Below are positions 18,109 through 26,113 of a DNA stretch of 64,000 bases, one piece after another. Position 1 is the stretch's first letter, and each line of letters starts with the position of its first letter. Under the pieces are notes generated by a model. The model was not told the DNA's origin. It did not search any database and saw only the letters and a list, made by a program, of their open reading frames with translations. Made by a program: the position numbers and the translations under genes. This stretch comes from Bacillus sp. THAF10 (GTDB taxonomy: Bacteria; Bacillota; Bacilli; Bacillales; Bacillaceae_I), in NCBI RefSeq assembly GCF_009363695.1, contig NZ_CP045403.1:1902001-1966000 (forward strand). The letters are read 5' to 3'.

Positions 18109-19180
18109 AAATAGGCAAGTCATCGTTATGTACTTTCTCGTTCATATGGGTTTGATATTTTTTATGTATCCTGCTGATATTATCGCAAGTACAGATCAAT
18201 CACATTGGATTCCTATCTTGGTGGGGATTATCACACATTTTACACTGGTGTATATATACATAAAGGGACTTAGTTACTTTCCAAATAGAGATATTATTTC
18301 TATTTACTCCCAAAAAGGAAAAATAGTATCCTTTCTTTTTTTAATTCCTATTGTGCTTTATTTTTTGATGTCTAAAATAATCCTAGTGAGGGCATTTGCT
18401 GAAATCATTAATATTGTCTTTCTATCTAAAACCCCTCTTTGGGCTGTAATGGCGTTAATGATTTCTATATCATGTTATTTGGCGATGCTTGGGATTGATA
18501 CAATTTTCCGAACAGGATTTGTGTTTTCGATATTGCTATTCCCTCTCATTCTCTTTATTTTAATGGTTTCTTTGCAGAACATTGATTTGCATTATCTTTT
18601 TCCATTATGGAATAATGACTTCTCCTTTTTAACAGACTCATCCTTTTATAAAACCTTCTTAACCATTGGGGGGGGCTTTTTGTTTTTTGGTTTTATTCAA
18701 CCAACACTTACCTTTCAACGAAGGAAAATTCTTATTTCATTAGTGGTGATTATACCTTGTTTTATACTTTCCGTTTATGTACCCATCCTTACATATGGCC
18801 AAGCTACTACTGAAACGTTCATATTTCCTTTTGTCATGACATTGGATTCGATAAAAATTGACTGGTTAATGTTCGACAGGGTAACAATGTTTTTTATACT
18901 TACCTTAATAACTTTCATTATGTTATTCATTTCATTAATTCTTTGGAAGACGATGAGAATAGTTCATCACTATCTTCCTTTTATAAAACCAAATTATGTA
19001 GTTCTCTTTCTTTCTCTCCTTGTATATAGTATCTGCTTATATATTCCAAGTTGGGACGTGATTGAGTCCCTCTTTATATGGAGTACCCCTCTCAGGCTCT
19101 ATGTCATCTTTACAGTTCCCCTGTCCATTATAACGTTGGGCTTGTTATCGAAAATTGGAGGCTATCGACAGAATGTATAA
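18101..19180 (+). CDS. GerB-family spore germination permease subunit
   Basis: The 359-residue integral membrane protein has about ten hydrophobic segments and belongs to the GerAB/APC-type permease family. These B subunits bind the nutrient germinant in the best-studied receptors. The GTG start at 18101 has AAAGGGGGA 10 bases upstream and overlaps the A-subunit gene by 8 bp. The frame overlaps the following gene by 8 bp as well, so A, B and C are translationally coupled. The germinant cannot be predicted. Confidence 0.85.
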   Translation: MDKNRQVIVMYFLVHMGLIFFMYPADIIASTDQSHWIPILVGIITHFTLVYIYIKGLSYFPNRDIISIYSQKGKIVSFLFLIPIVLYFLMSKIILVRAFAEIINIVFLSKTPLWAVMALMISISCYLAMLGIDTIFRTGFVFSILLFPLILFILMVSLQNIDLHYLFPLWNNDFSFLTDSSFYKTFLTIGGGFLFFGFIQPTLTFQRRKILISLVVIIPCFILSVYVPILTYGQATTETFIFPFVMTLDSIKIDWLMFDRVTMFFILTLITFIMLFISLILWKTMRIVHHYLPFIKPNYVVLFLSLLVYSICLYIPSWDVIESLFIWSTPLRLYVIFTVPLSIITLGLLSKIGGYRQNV

Positions 19181-20240
19181 ACGACATCTAATCATCATCC
19201 TTTTTTTAATGCTGAGTACACTAAGTGGATGTTGGGATAACAAGGATATTGATCACCGTGTTATGCCAATTGTATTAGGAATATCTAAGGAAGAGGAGAA
19301 GTACAAGGTCTTTCTCCAAATTCCCACGCCCGAGAATGGAACCATTCAGACTAAAGTGGTTTCAGGAACAGGACGAACCCTCAATGAAATTATTGATTCC
19401 ATTAGTTCCGATATGGAAAGTGATTTAGATTTACTTCATGTGAAGGTTATTGTAGTAGATAGAGAACTAGCTGAAGAAGGGTTAAAGGATCTTATTTCTG
19501 GTTTTTTGAGGTCAAGAGAAGTTGCTTCAAAAGCATCATTAGTTATATGTGATAAGGACATTGATCATTTTTTTTCCAAATTAGATCAGCAAGAAGGATC
19601 AATGGCTATAGCCTTATTAGATTATTTTGAAAAGAATGCGGGTTGGGATCCTCATATTGCGTTAACCAGAGTGTGGGAGGTATACAGAAGTATCCACTCC
19701 TATACTTTAGATGTAGCTGTACCTATCATGACACTTGGTGAAACTACTTTGTTTAAACAATTAGGTTCTGCGGTTATTAAAAATGGGAAAATGGTGGGAG
19801 AGATAAATTCAGATGAAACTCTACTTTACAATGCCTTCAACGGTGAAAAAACTCAAGGGCAAATTGAAGTATTAGATGACGCGAGTGTTCTAATTCTAAG
19901 TCAAAAGTTACATCATAATAGTGATTTCACTAATCGTAAGCCATTATTATTTACCACACTTACCTTTAATGTGATGATTTTAGAGACGCGTGGCAATCCT
20001 AGCACAGAATTATTAAAAAAAGAATTGATTCAGTTGCTTGAGGGTAGATTTGAGCGAATGTTTACAAGTGCACAGACAAGCCAGTCAGATATTTTAGGAA
20101 TTGGTCAGTACTTTCGAAACGATCTTTCTCGAGAAGAACTTAAAGATTGGCGTAAAGAATTTTATCCTGATTTAACGGTGGACTTAACGATTCAGGTTAA
20201 TATCCAGAACAGTGGTAATTTAAAATCACCTACAAAATAG
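19173..20240 (+). CDS. Ger(x)C-family germination lipoprotein
   Basis: The 355-residue predicted lipoprotein is the C subunit of the receptor. A hydrophobic signal is followed by the lipobox LSGC and then WDNKDIDHR, the hallmark start of mature GerC proteins. Later segments such as SGTGRTLNEIIDSIS, GSAVIKNGKMVGEI and LGIGQYFRN are also family-typical. ATG 19173 is preferred because GGAGG lies 9-10 bases upstream; TTG 19155 would put that site inside the gene. It ends the operon, followed by a long hairpin. Confidence 0.9.
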   Translation: MYKRHLIIILFLMLSTLSGCWDNKDIDHRVMPIVLGISKEEEKYKVFLQIPTPENGTIQTKVVSGTGRTLNEIIDSISSDMESDLDLLHVKVIVVDRELAEEGLKDLISGFLRSREVASKASLVICDKDIDHFFSKLDQQEGSMAIALLDYFEKNAGWDPHIALTRVWEVYRSIHSYTLDVAVPIMTLGETTLFKQLGSAVIKNGKMVGEINSDETLLYNAFNGEKTQGQIEVLDDASVLILSQKLHHNSDFTNRKPLLFTTLTFNVMILETRGNPSTELLKKELIQLLEGRFERMFTSAQTSQSDILGIGQYFRNDLSREELKDWRKEFYPDLTVDLTIQVNIQNSGNLKSPTK

Positions 20241-20288
20241 AGAAAATAGCAGGCAGGTAAAACACATTTTCCTTTCCTGCTATTTTCT
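20241..20288 (+). terminator. Hairpin terminator of the ger operon
   Basis: AGAAAATAGCAGG (20241-20253) pairs perfectly with CCTGCTATTTTCT (20276-20288). Only a weak T stretch follows. Confidence 0.65.
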
Positions 20289-20601
20289 CTTTACACCCCC
20301 TACTATTTCGTTCTTCCCCCATTTATCACCGTAACATCACATTTGCAATAATAAACGCGACTACCCTCATCAAAATCTTTATTTTCACTCCATTGAATAT
20401 AGTGAATTATTTTGTGAGCTAAACTAATTAAATTGGATAATCAATTCAAGGATTTTTTCTTAAGCTGCTGCCTTTATGAGTGGAAAGCGCCATTTTCTGA
20501 ATAGCCTTTCTTTATTCAGTAGTTGTTTTTTAGGAATTCAAAAAGAATAAAGACTACATTCGAGGAAAGAATAACCACATATAAAATACTGATAAAGCGA
20601 G
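20289..20601. other. Intergenic region before the rhodopsin gene
   Basis: No gene seen. A stem CTGAATA / TATTCAG near 20496-20518 followed by GTTGTTTTTT could be a second terminator or a leader hairpin. No convincing promoter with both boxes could be chosen for the rhodopsin gene. Confidence 0.4.
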
Positions 20602-21333
20602 TTGAATCATTTGTACACTGAGATGTATCCAATTGAGGTTAATCTTTTATGGTTTTATGTGGCTGTCATGTATATAGCTGCAGTCATTTTTGCAGTAATG
20701 GGGTTAAAACAAAAAAAGTTGCCAAGAGCAGAATATTTAATTGCTTTCATTATTGTCGCGTGGTCTGGAACGGCATATTCTGCCATGGCATTGGGGCAAG
20801 GACATGTCACCATCGGAGACAAAGTAACCTATTATGCACGATATTTGGACTGGTTAGTGACGACACCGCTTTTACTTGTAGCGCTAGCTTTTACCGCTAT
20901 GCACTATATGCCAAAAGATAAGGTGTTAATCGGAGGGCTAATCGCTGCTGATGTATTTATGATTTTGACTGGTCTAATTGCAGACTTATCTCCCACTCCG
21001 TTAAGGTATTTTTGGTATGGATTAGGATGGGTTGGCCTAATGTTTATTATGTATATCATCTGGTGGCCCCTTAGACGAAAGGCTATGGCTCAAAGCTCTA
21101 AGTTATATCGCTTCTTTCTCATTGTGGCCGGATACCTAACCATTCTTTGGTTTGGATACCCTACATTTTGGATTCTCGGCCCTTCTGGTGTTCATCTCTT
21201 TGGCCAAGTAACAGATACGATACTTTTTGTGTTTCTACCCATCTTCTCAAAAGCTGGATTCAGCCTCATTGACTTACTTGGTTTGCAGAAGCTAGGAAAG
21301 AGTTCATCTAAAGTACCTCAGCCCATTCAATAA
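20602..21333 (+). CDS. Microbial rhodopsin of the xenorhodopsin type (probable inward proton pump)
   Basis: The 243-residue seven-helix protein is a retinal-binding type 1 rhodopsin. Helix C reads ARYLDWLVTTPLLLVAL: Arg80, Asp83 (bacteriorhodopsin D85), Thr87 (T89) and Ala94 in place of the proton donor D96. Helix G reads FVFLPIFSKAGFSLID: Lys217 is the Schiff-base lysine and Pro213 replaces D212. Proline there and no D96 carboxylate are features of Anabaena sensory rhodopsin and the xenorhodopsins, several of which pump protons inward. Asp224 is seven residues after the lysine. Start codons TTG 20602, TTG 20611 and ATG 20623 are all possible and none has a strong site. No retinal synthesis gene is in the window. 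Confidence 0.9.
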   Translation: MNHLYTEMYPIEVNLLWFYVAVMYIAAVIFAVMGLKQKKLPRAEYLIAFIIVAWSGTAYSAMALGQGHVTIGDKVTYYARYLDWLVTTPLLLVALAFTAMHYMPKDKVLIGGLIAADVFMILTGLIADLSPTPLRYFWYGLGWVGLMFIMYIIWWPLRRKAMAQSSKLYRFFLIVAGYLTILWFGYPTFWILGPSGVHLFGQVTDTILFVFLPIFSKAGFSLIDLLGLQKLGKSSSKVPQPIQ

Positions 21334-21545
21334 GTGCTTAAAGGAGACAAGCACCATAACTATCAACTTAAAGAACTCATAGGTGACTACGAAGCGTGTT
21401 AGCTTTAAGTCGGAAATAAGCCTTCTCAAAATAGTACATTTAGGTATCTTTGTAAGGAGATTTTTTTTTCAAGTAGAGTAAAAATTTTTGGTTAGCAAAT
21501 ATTAAAGTTGATTTCACTTTCAAACAACAAGGAGGATTCATAAAA

Positions 21546-21827
21546 ATGAAGAAATCAATGCTTTTACTAGCGTCTGTTCTTTTCTCATTAAGTGTACTTA
21601 CTGCATGTAATATGGGAACAAACGATGCTGATAATGGACCAGAGGATGTAAACTATCGCCCTGTCCGCTATGACCGTGATCTTGATCGTGACATGAACAG
21701 AGGTCTAGATATCGACACGGACCCAAGAGATGTGAAACAACCTGGTGAGCGCGATACTCCGTTCAACATGGATGAAGAAGAGCCGGATTTGGACGAAGAG
21801 CCATCTGAAGAGCGCAGAGGAAGATAA
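21546..21827 (+). CDS. Small acidic lipoprotein, function unknown
   Basis: The 93-residue protein has a Lys-Lys signal start, a hydrophobic core and the lipobox LTAC, so the mature lipoprotein starts at Cys21. The rest is low-complexity and highly charged, with Arg/Asp repeats (RYDRDLDRDMNRGLDIDTD) and a Glu-rich end (DEEEPDLDEEPSEE). AAGGAGGATT precedes the ATG and a strong terminator follows, so it is a real single-gene unit. I do not recognise the family. The disordered charged tail would sit on the outer face of the membrane or in the spore envelope. Confidence 0.7.
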   Translation: MKKSMLLLASVLFSLSVLTACNMGTNDADNGPEDVNYRPVRYDRDLDRDMNRGLDIDTDPRDVKQPGERDTPFNMDEEEPDLDEEPSEERRGR

Positions 21828-21833
21828 ATTAAG

Positions 21834-21860
21834 AAAAAGCCCCATTTAAAGGGGCTTTTT
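21834..21860. terminator. Intrinsic terminator, probably bidirectional
   Basis: AAAAAGCCCC (21834-21843) pairs perfectly with GGGGCTTTTT (21851-21860). It can serve the lipoprotein gene and the converging oxidoreductase gene. Confidence 0.85.
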
Positions 21861-21919
21861 CTATAAATAGGAATAAATGAGCAATATTTTTCATCCATTT
21901 CATGTCAGTTTCTGGCACG

Positions 21920-22915
21920 TTAAATCTTAATAATGGTCCTTCCTAAATGCTGCCCATTTTTTATTGCTTCTATGGTATCAGGTAACTCATTTAGTGTAAT
22001 TTCACTTACTAAAGAAGTCTCTGAAATGTTCCATTCTTTAGCTATTTTTTCCCATATAAAACCTCGATTATCTATGGGCATGTTTACTGAATCAATTCCT
22101 AAAAGGTTAATACCTCTAAGAATAAACGGTAACACAGTAGACGTTAATTTAATGCCGCCAGCATTTCCACACATACTCATACTTCCGTCATAAGCAATAT
22201 ACGGAATCAATTTTGAAGCGACCTCTCCTCCGACAGTATCTAACACAAAATCATACTTTTGTTTAGCAAGTGGCTTTTTTTGCTCTTCTAATTCACTTGC
22301 AAAAACGACATCTGTTGCTCCAAGTGACTTTGCTACTTCTTCTTGATGTTCTTTTCGAATTAATGCAGAGAGATTTTTGTAGCCAATTTTAGAAAGAATT
22401 TGGAGTGCGATACTTCCGACTCCGCCAGTTGAACCTGTGACTAAAATTCTTGGGTTATTTTTTTTATCCATACCGTTCTTTTCTAGTGCCATGATGGAGA
22501 GTGCTGCTGTAAATCCTGCTGTTCCAAAAACCATTGCATCTCTTAGCGTTAAGTTGTCTGGTAAAGGAACAATCCAATCAGAAGGAACTCTGGCATATTC
22601 TGCAAATCCTCCAGTATGACTCATCCCCATTTCAAAACCTGTAACGACCACTTTTTGTCCTTTAGAGTAACGGTTATCAGATGACTGAACAATTGTACCA
22701 CTTAAATCAATGCCAGGAATCATTGGATAATTTCTTATAACGCCACCTTTTGTTTGTACAGCCAACATATCCTTGTAATTGATGGAAGAATATTCGACTT
22801 TGATCAAAACCTCACCATCAGATAGGCTATTTAGATTAACATTCTCTACACCATAATTTACTTGATTCTCGTTTTCTTTTACTACAACCGCCTTGAAGCT
22901 ATCCAAAACTACCAT
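21920..22915 (-). CDS. YhdH/YhfP-family NADPH-dependent quinone/enoyl reductase
   Basis: This 331-residue zinc-independent medium-chain dehydrogenase/reductase is of the YhdH/AcuI type. Visible features are SSINYKDMLA, YPMIPGIDLSGTIV, the nucleotide-binding VTGSTGGVGSIALQIL (about residues 160-175) and FVLDTVGGE. Relatives reduce acrylyl-CoA or quinone-like enones with NADPH. AAAGGAG is close to the ATG. It is transcribed divergently from a MarR regulator, with a 17 bp palindrome just upstream of its start, so it is probably repressed by that MarR protein and induced by an electrophile. Confidence 0.85.
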   Translation of the reverse strand: MVVLDSFKAVVVKENENQVNYGVENVNLNSLSDGEVLIKVEYSSINYKDMLAVQTKGGVIRNYPMIPGIDLSGTIVQSSDNRYSKGQKVVVTGFEMGMSHTGGFAEYARVPSDWIVPLPDNLTLRDAMVFGTAGFTAALSIMALEKNGMDKKNNPRILVTGSTGGVGSIALQILSKIGYKNLSALIRKEHQEEVAKSLGATDVVFASELEEQKKPLAKQKYDFVLDTVGGEVASKLIPYIAYDGSMSMCGNAGGIKLTSTVLPFILRGINLLGIDSVNMPIDNRGFIWEKIAKEWNISETSLVSEITLNELPDTIEAIKNGQHLGRTIIKI

Positions 22916-22932
22916 CCACTCCTTTACTTTGT

Positions 22933-22949
22933 TACAAAATATTTTTGTA
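22933..22949. promoter_or_regulatory. Palindromic operator between the oxidoreductase and marR genes
   Basis: TACAAAA-TAT-TTTTGTA is a perfect 7+3+7 inverted repeat located 18-34 bases upstream of the oxidoreductase start, where a MarR dimer would block its promoter. Confidence 0.55.
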
Positions 22950-23013
22950 CCAAAAGTATTTCACAACAAAAATTAACATGCTATTATAGTAATTGTCAAT
23001 TGGAGGAGATAAT

Positions 23014-23433
23014 ATGGAATTAAAAGATTGTATGAATTTCTTACTCAGTGTAAGTCAGAATAAAGTCTTCAAATATTTTAGCAAGCTATTAGAAGAACAC
23101 GGTGTAACCCCCGCTCAATACGGAGTGTTGAATTGTTTATGGAAAGAAGGACAATTATCCCCTAAACAAATTGGAGCGATGGTTTATTTGGAAGCCCCTA
23201 CTATTTCGGGGATTTTAGATAAAATGCAAAAAGCAAATCTGATAGAACGCTCGATAGATCTAAACAATCGTAGAAATGTATTAGTAACTGCTACTCCAAA
23301 ATCATATGAACTTAGAGAAAGGATTGAAACTGCAACAAGTAACATGAATAATAAGGTTCTGCAAAGCTTATCAGATAACGAAAAAGACGGACTAAAAAAA
23401 GCATTAGAAACCATCATAAAGGCTGATTTTTAA
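23014..23433 (+). CDS. MarR-family transcriptional regulator
   Basis: The 139-residue winged-helix regulator contains VTPAQYGVLNCLWKEGQLS, the recognition region PKQIGAMVYLEAPTISGILD and the wing with LIERSIDLNNRRNVLV, including the conserved D-x-R-type turn. ATG 23014 follows GGAGGAG at ideal spacing; a longer frame to 22993 would swallow that site. It is divergent from the YhdH/YhfP-type oxidoreductase and most likely controls it and itself. The single Cys6 near the N terminus could be a redox or electrophile sensor; this is inference. Confidence 0.85.
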   Translation: MELKDCMNFLLSVSQNKVFKYFSKLLEEHGVTPAQYGVLNCLWKEGQLSPKQIGAMVYLEAPTISGILDKMQKANLIERSIDLNNRRNVLVTATPKSYELRERIETATSNMNNKVLQSLSDNEKDGLKKALETIIKADF

Positions 23434-23482
23434 TGTCATATATTATTGATGGCATTTTGTTAAGAAAACTATTAAGACTGTT

Positions 23483-23851
23483 TTAATCTTGTTTTCGTCG
23501 ATTAACTCTGAGAATGGTTCCACAGGGATCGGAAATCCAGTAACCCTGTGAATTCTCGTGTATCTCCACTTCGTCTCTTCTATTAATGTTATGTTCATCA
23601 AAATATGCTGCTGCTGTATTCAAATTATCCGTTTGAATCTCTAACCATACATCTTGTTGAGCATAATTTTCCATACAATCCAACCACAGTGTCACATTTC
23701 CAAATTGAAAAGCATGAGATTCAGACATGAAACCCAAATATGGTAGCTTTAGCACATGCTTATAAAAATCCACCGTTTCGTTGTACTTGAATTTTGGAAT
23801 TTTTAGGGCAATGTTATTTCCACCTATAAATTCTTCTTTTGGCTTTTCCAA
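23483..23851 (-). CDS. VOC family protein
   Basis: This 122-residue glyoxalase/bleomycin-resistance fold protein has ALKIPKFKYNETVDFYKHVL, LPYLGFMSESHAFQFGNVTL, WLEIQTDNLNTAAAYFDEHN and a final strand GYWISDPCGTILRVNRR. The usual C-terminal Glu ligand is replaced by Arg/Val, so metal binding is doubtful. The start is TTG with AAAAAGGAGGAG 9 bases upstream. Substrate unknown. It converges on marR and is transcribed alone. Confidence 0.75.
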   Translation of the reverse strand: MEKPKEEFIGGNNIALKIPKFKYNETVDFYKHVLKLPYLGFMSESHAFQFGNVTLWLDCMENYAQQDVWLEIQTDNLNTAAAYFDEHNINRRDEVEIHENSQGYWISDPCGTILRVNRRKQD

Positions 23852-23960
23852 TCAAAAGCTCCTCCTTTTTGTTTTTGCTTCTAATGAAAAAACTGAATAT
23901 TTTCTGTTCATAAGAACAAGCTAATTTATACCAAGTATTCATGAATTGGAGAGCTGAAAT

Positions 23961-24512
23961 ATGGATGGTCAAAATCGTTCTTGGAACGAAATATTAAGCA
24001 TGAAAGAAACGTTTCGAGATCATTATTTTTCTTATTGGATAAGCAATGATTTGTTTTCATTCGCATGGTGGTTGATACTAGTTTTAAATATTGTATTTAT
24101 CTTTGTTGCAATAAAATTATTAGATAGAACACGGCTGTTTGAAATATTAACAGTTGGTGGCCTAGTGGTGTTATTGTCCTCGTTGCTAGATACTATCTTA
24201 ATTCAATATTGTTTAACCGCATATCCAACAAGTTTAATACCATTAATCCCCCCATTTTTTACATCATCCACTTATGTCATACTACCTGTTTTATATATGT
24301 TGCTTTATCAATATTTCTCAACCTGGAAATCATTTTTGATTGCTAATGTGATTACAGGTGCTTTCCTAGCGTTTGTGGTTGAAAATGTCTACCGTTGGTT
24401 AAATATTTATCAATATTTGCAATGGAATTCCTTCTTTTCCTTACTTATGTATGTAGGAATTGCCATTGTATTTAAATCAATTATGGTGATTCTTTTAAAG
24501 TCTCGCAAATAA
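23961..24512 (+). CDS. CBO0543-type membrane protein
   Basis: The 183-residue protein has about five hydrophobic segments after a soluble N terminus (MDGQNRSWNEILSMKETFRD). Segments include FSFAWWLILVLNIVFIFVAI, TYVILPVLYMLLYQYFSTWK and FLAFVVENVYRWLNIY. The pattern is that of the CBO0543 family, widespread in spore-forming Firmicutes and of unknown function. TTGGAGAGC precedes the ATG. No neighbours suggest a role. Confidence 0.65.
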   Translation: MDGQNRSWNEILSMKETFRDHYFSYWISNDLFSFAWWLILVLNIVFIFVAIKLLDRTRLFEILTVGGLVVLLSSLLDTILIQYCLTAYPTSLIPLIPPFFTSSTYVILPVLYMLLYQYFSTWKSFLIANVITGAFLAFVVENVYRWLNIYQYLQWNSFFSLLMYVGIAIVFKSIMVILLKSRK

Positions 24513-24639
24513 TAGCCAACATTCTTTCATCATCCAACTCGTAAAAGAATAACGATTATACAAATACATATTAATTCTAGATTATTTAGGTTAAATCCTT
24601 CTTAGGGGTATGAGGGATTTTTTATGTAACAACAAGTAG

Positions 24640-24653
24640 AGAACAAGTGTTCT
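24640..24653. promoter_or_regulatory. Orphan LexA-type box
   Basis: AGAACAAGTGTTCT has the full GAAC-N4-GTTC core and fits the Bacillus SOS consensus at 12 of 14 positions. No gene starts downstream on the plus strand; the MITE-like element begins 31 bp later. Confidence 0.45.
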
Positions 24654-24683
24654 TATGTGTAAAAAATAGCATAAAACTAAAAA

Positions 24684-24970
24684 ATGAGGCTGGGACAAAA
24701 CTTAAAAACACAAACAAAAAGACGGCATTAAATACCAATATTGATTTCCGTGCAAGACTTCGCTTTCCGCGGGTGACCCGTGAGCCTCCTCAGCTTCGCC
24801 TGCGGGGTCTCACTTTGGCCACTTCTTTAAGCAGGAGTCTACGTCTTGCACTCCAATCAACCGCTGGTGTCATCTAAGAAGTAAAAGCATAAAAAACCGA
24901 ACTGATTTGATCAAATACTCCAATCAGTTCGGTTTTTACTTAGGCTAAGACACTTTTGTCCCAGCCTCAT
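24684..24970. mobile_element. MITE-like element with 17 bp terminal inverted repeats
   Basis: ATGAGGCTGGGACAAAA (24684-24700) is the exact reverse complement of the right end (24954-24970). Inside are a second nested inverted pair (GTGCAAGAC near 24751 and GTCTTGCAC near 24847), the GC-rich CCTCCTCAGCTTCGCCTGCG motif known from Bacillus intergenic repeats, and a terminator-like hairpin (CCGAACTGA / TCAGTTCGG, about 24896-24936). It encodes no transposase, and the 76-codon frame across it has no start site. No clear target duplication is visible. Confidence 0.7.
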
Positions 24971-24978
24971 GGTTGTTT

Positions 24979-25500
24979 TTATGGCAATTCCTTATAAGCT
25001 AGCTTTTGAATAATTTCCTCATGCTTTGGATATCGATTTAACAACTCCTGTTGTGTAAACATCTCAAAATCTTCAAAATCAAAGCCTGGCGAGACCATGC
25101 AACCTACAAGTGCGTAACTATCTGGCTGATCTACCGAGGAGCCGAAAATCGAATTTTTAGGAACTACCACTTGTGGTCGTTCCCCATTCTCTATGTTTAG
25201 ACCTAGCTTAAGCTGGTGATACTCACCATCCTCCGTTATCACATGTACAGTCAAGGATTCCCCTGCATGAAAATACCAAAGCTCGTCAGATTTTAAGCGG
25301 TGAAAATGAGATACATTTTTATCGGTGAGCAAGAAATAAATACTAGTGTATAGCTTCCTCGTGTTATGAAAAGCTACACTAAGTTCGCGATCGGTAACAG
25401 CCTCCTGTGAAGCAAAAGTTTGCTTGTAGAAGCCACCTTCTGGATGAGGAGCTAATTCAAGCTTTTCAACCCAATATTCCACGTTTTTTGATTTAGACAT
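24979..25500 (-). CDS. Cupin protein, DUF985 family
   Basis: The 173-residue single-domain cupin has the DUF985 signature: LELAPHPEGGFYKQTF at the N terminus, TSIYFLLTDKNVSHFHRLKS (metal-type His pair), DELWYFHAGESLTVHVI and the end GCMVSPGFDFEDFEMF. The family is cytoplasmic and its reaction is unknown, though relatives are sometimes annotated as sugar epimerase-like. ATG 25500 is chosen because GAAGGTAG precedes it; the frame continues to 25542 without a better site. Confidence 0.8.
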   Translation of the reverse strand: MSKSKNVEYWVEKLELAPHPEGGFYKQTFASQEAVTDRELSVAFHNTRKLYTSIYFLLTDKNVSHFHRLKSDELWYFHAGESLTVHVITEDGEYHQLKLGLNIENGERPQVVVPKNSIFGSSVDQPDSYALVGCMVSPGFDFEDFEMFTQQELLNRYPKHEEIIQKLAYKELP

Positions 25501-25548
25501 TAATACACTACCTTCTTTCCTTAGATAGCAACAGTATATCATAAGAAA

Positions 25549-25572
25549 AACCCAGCAAGGCTGCTGGGTTTA
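25549..25572 (-). terminator. Intrinsic terminator of the DUF2512 gene
   Basis: AACCCAGCA / TGCTGGGTT (25549-25557 with 25562-25570), followed on the minus strand by U5, overlaps the stop codon of the gene at 25570. Confidence 0.8.
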
Positions 25573-26022
25573 GTCTTCCTTCTTGTTTTTTGTGGGTAAA
25601 TCCAGCTCTTCGGAGAACTCTGTTTGAAGTTCGTTGGATCGAAAAGATTTCGGTTTTTCTCTCTTTGGTTCTCTGTCAGGAAATACACTTTTTACCAAAT
25701 AAATGTGAAAGACGATTTCAAATCCTGTTAACACAGCTGCTGCAAATAAAGACGTTAGAAGAATTCCTTGTCTTAGGTTTGTTAGAACATAAACCATAGA
25801 AGCGATGGTGCCTAATGTTAGTACAAAATCGAAAACGGCTGCAATGGTGTAGTTCGTTTTTGGTAATACCAAATTGTCCCCAATAAGATAAGAAAACAAT
25901 ACAAGTAAGGTGGTTGCTAGGACAATGTCCAAAAACGAAATTTCTATATATTGAAACAAGAAAAAGCCCAACACTAAAAAACTAACAATGAATTTTATCA
26001 CAACCGGTAAAAAGTGTTTCAA
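25570..26022 (-). CDS. DUF2512 family membrane protein (YndM-like)
   Basis: The 150-residue protein has four membrane segments (VIKFIVSFLVLGFFLFQYI; IVLATTLLVLFSYLIGDNLV; AAVFDFVLTLGTIASMVYV; ILLTSLFAAAVLTGFEIVFH) and a charged C-terminal tail ending in NKKED. This matches DUF2512, a Bacillales family without a known role. The TTG start at 26022 has AAAGGAGTGA upstream; the longer frame to 26061 would enclose that site. Confidence 0.7.
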   Translation of the reverse strand: MKHFLPVVIKFIVSFLVLGFFLFQYIEISFLDIVLATTLLVLFSYLIGDNLVLPKTNYTIAAVFDFVLTLGTIASMVYVLTNLRQGILLTSLFAAAVLTGFEIVFHIYLVKSVFPDREPKREKPKSFRSNELQTEFSEELDLPTKNKKED

Positions 26023-26073
26023 GTTGCTCTCACTCCTTTTTTCGTAGCATTTGCGATTCATGAGTTTTTATGC

Positions 26074-26106
26074 AAAAAAACCGTTCACCACTATGTGATG
26101 AACGGT
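26074..26106 (-). terminator. Intrinsic terminator of the ABC exporter operon
   Basis: CCGTTCA (26081-26087) pairs with TGAACGG (26099-26105), and on the minus strand U7 follows. Confidence 0.75.
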
Positions 26107-26113
26107 ACAATAT

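Noticed and set aside
20602..21333. Outward proton pump or halide pump annotation for the rhodopsin
   Set aside because: The D96 position is Ala and the D212 position is Pro, and the helix C acid is retained, which together fit the xenorhodopsin group rather than outward proton or chloride pumps.
24647..24877. 76-codon frame on the plus strand
   Set aside because: It runs through the MITE-like element, has no ribosome binding site and its product is low-complexity Arg/Leu sequence typical of reading a structured repeat.
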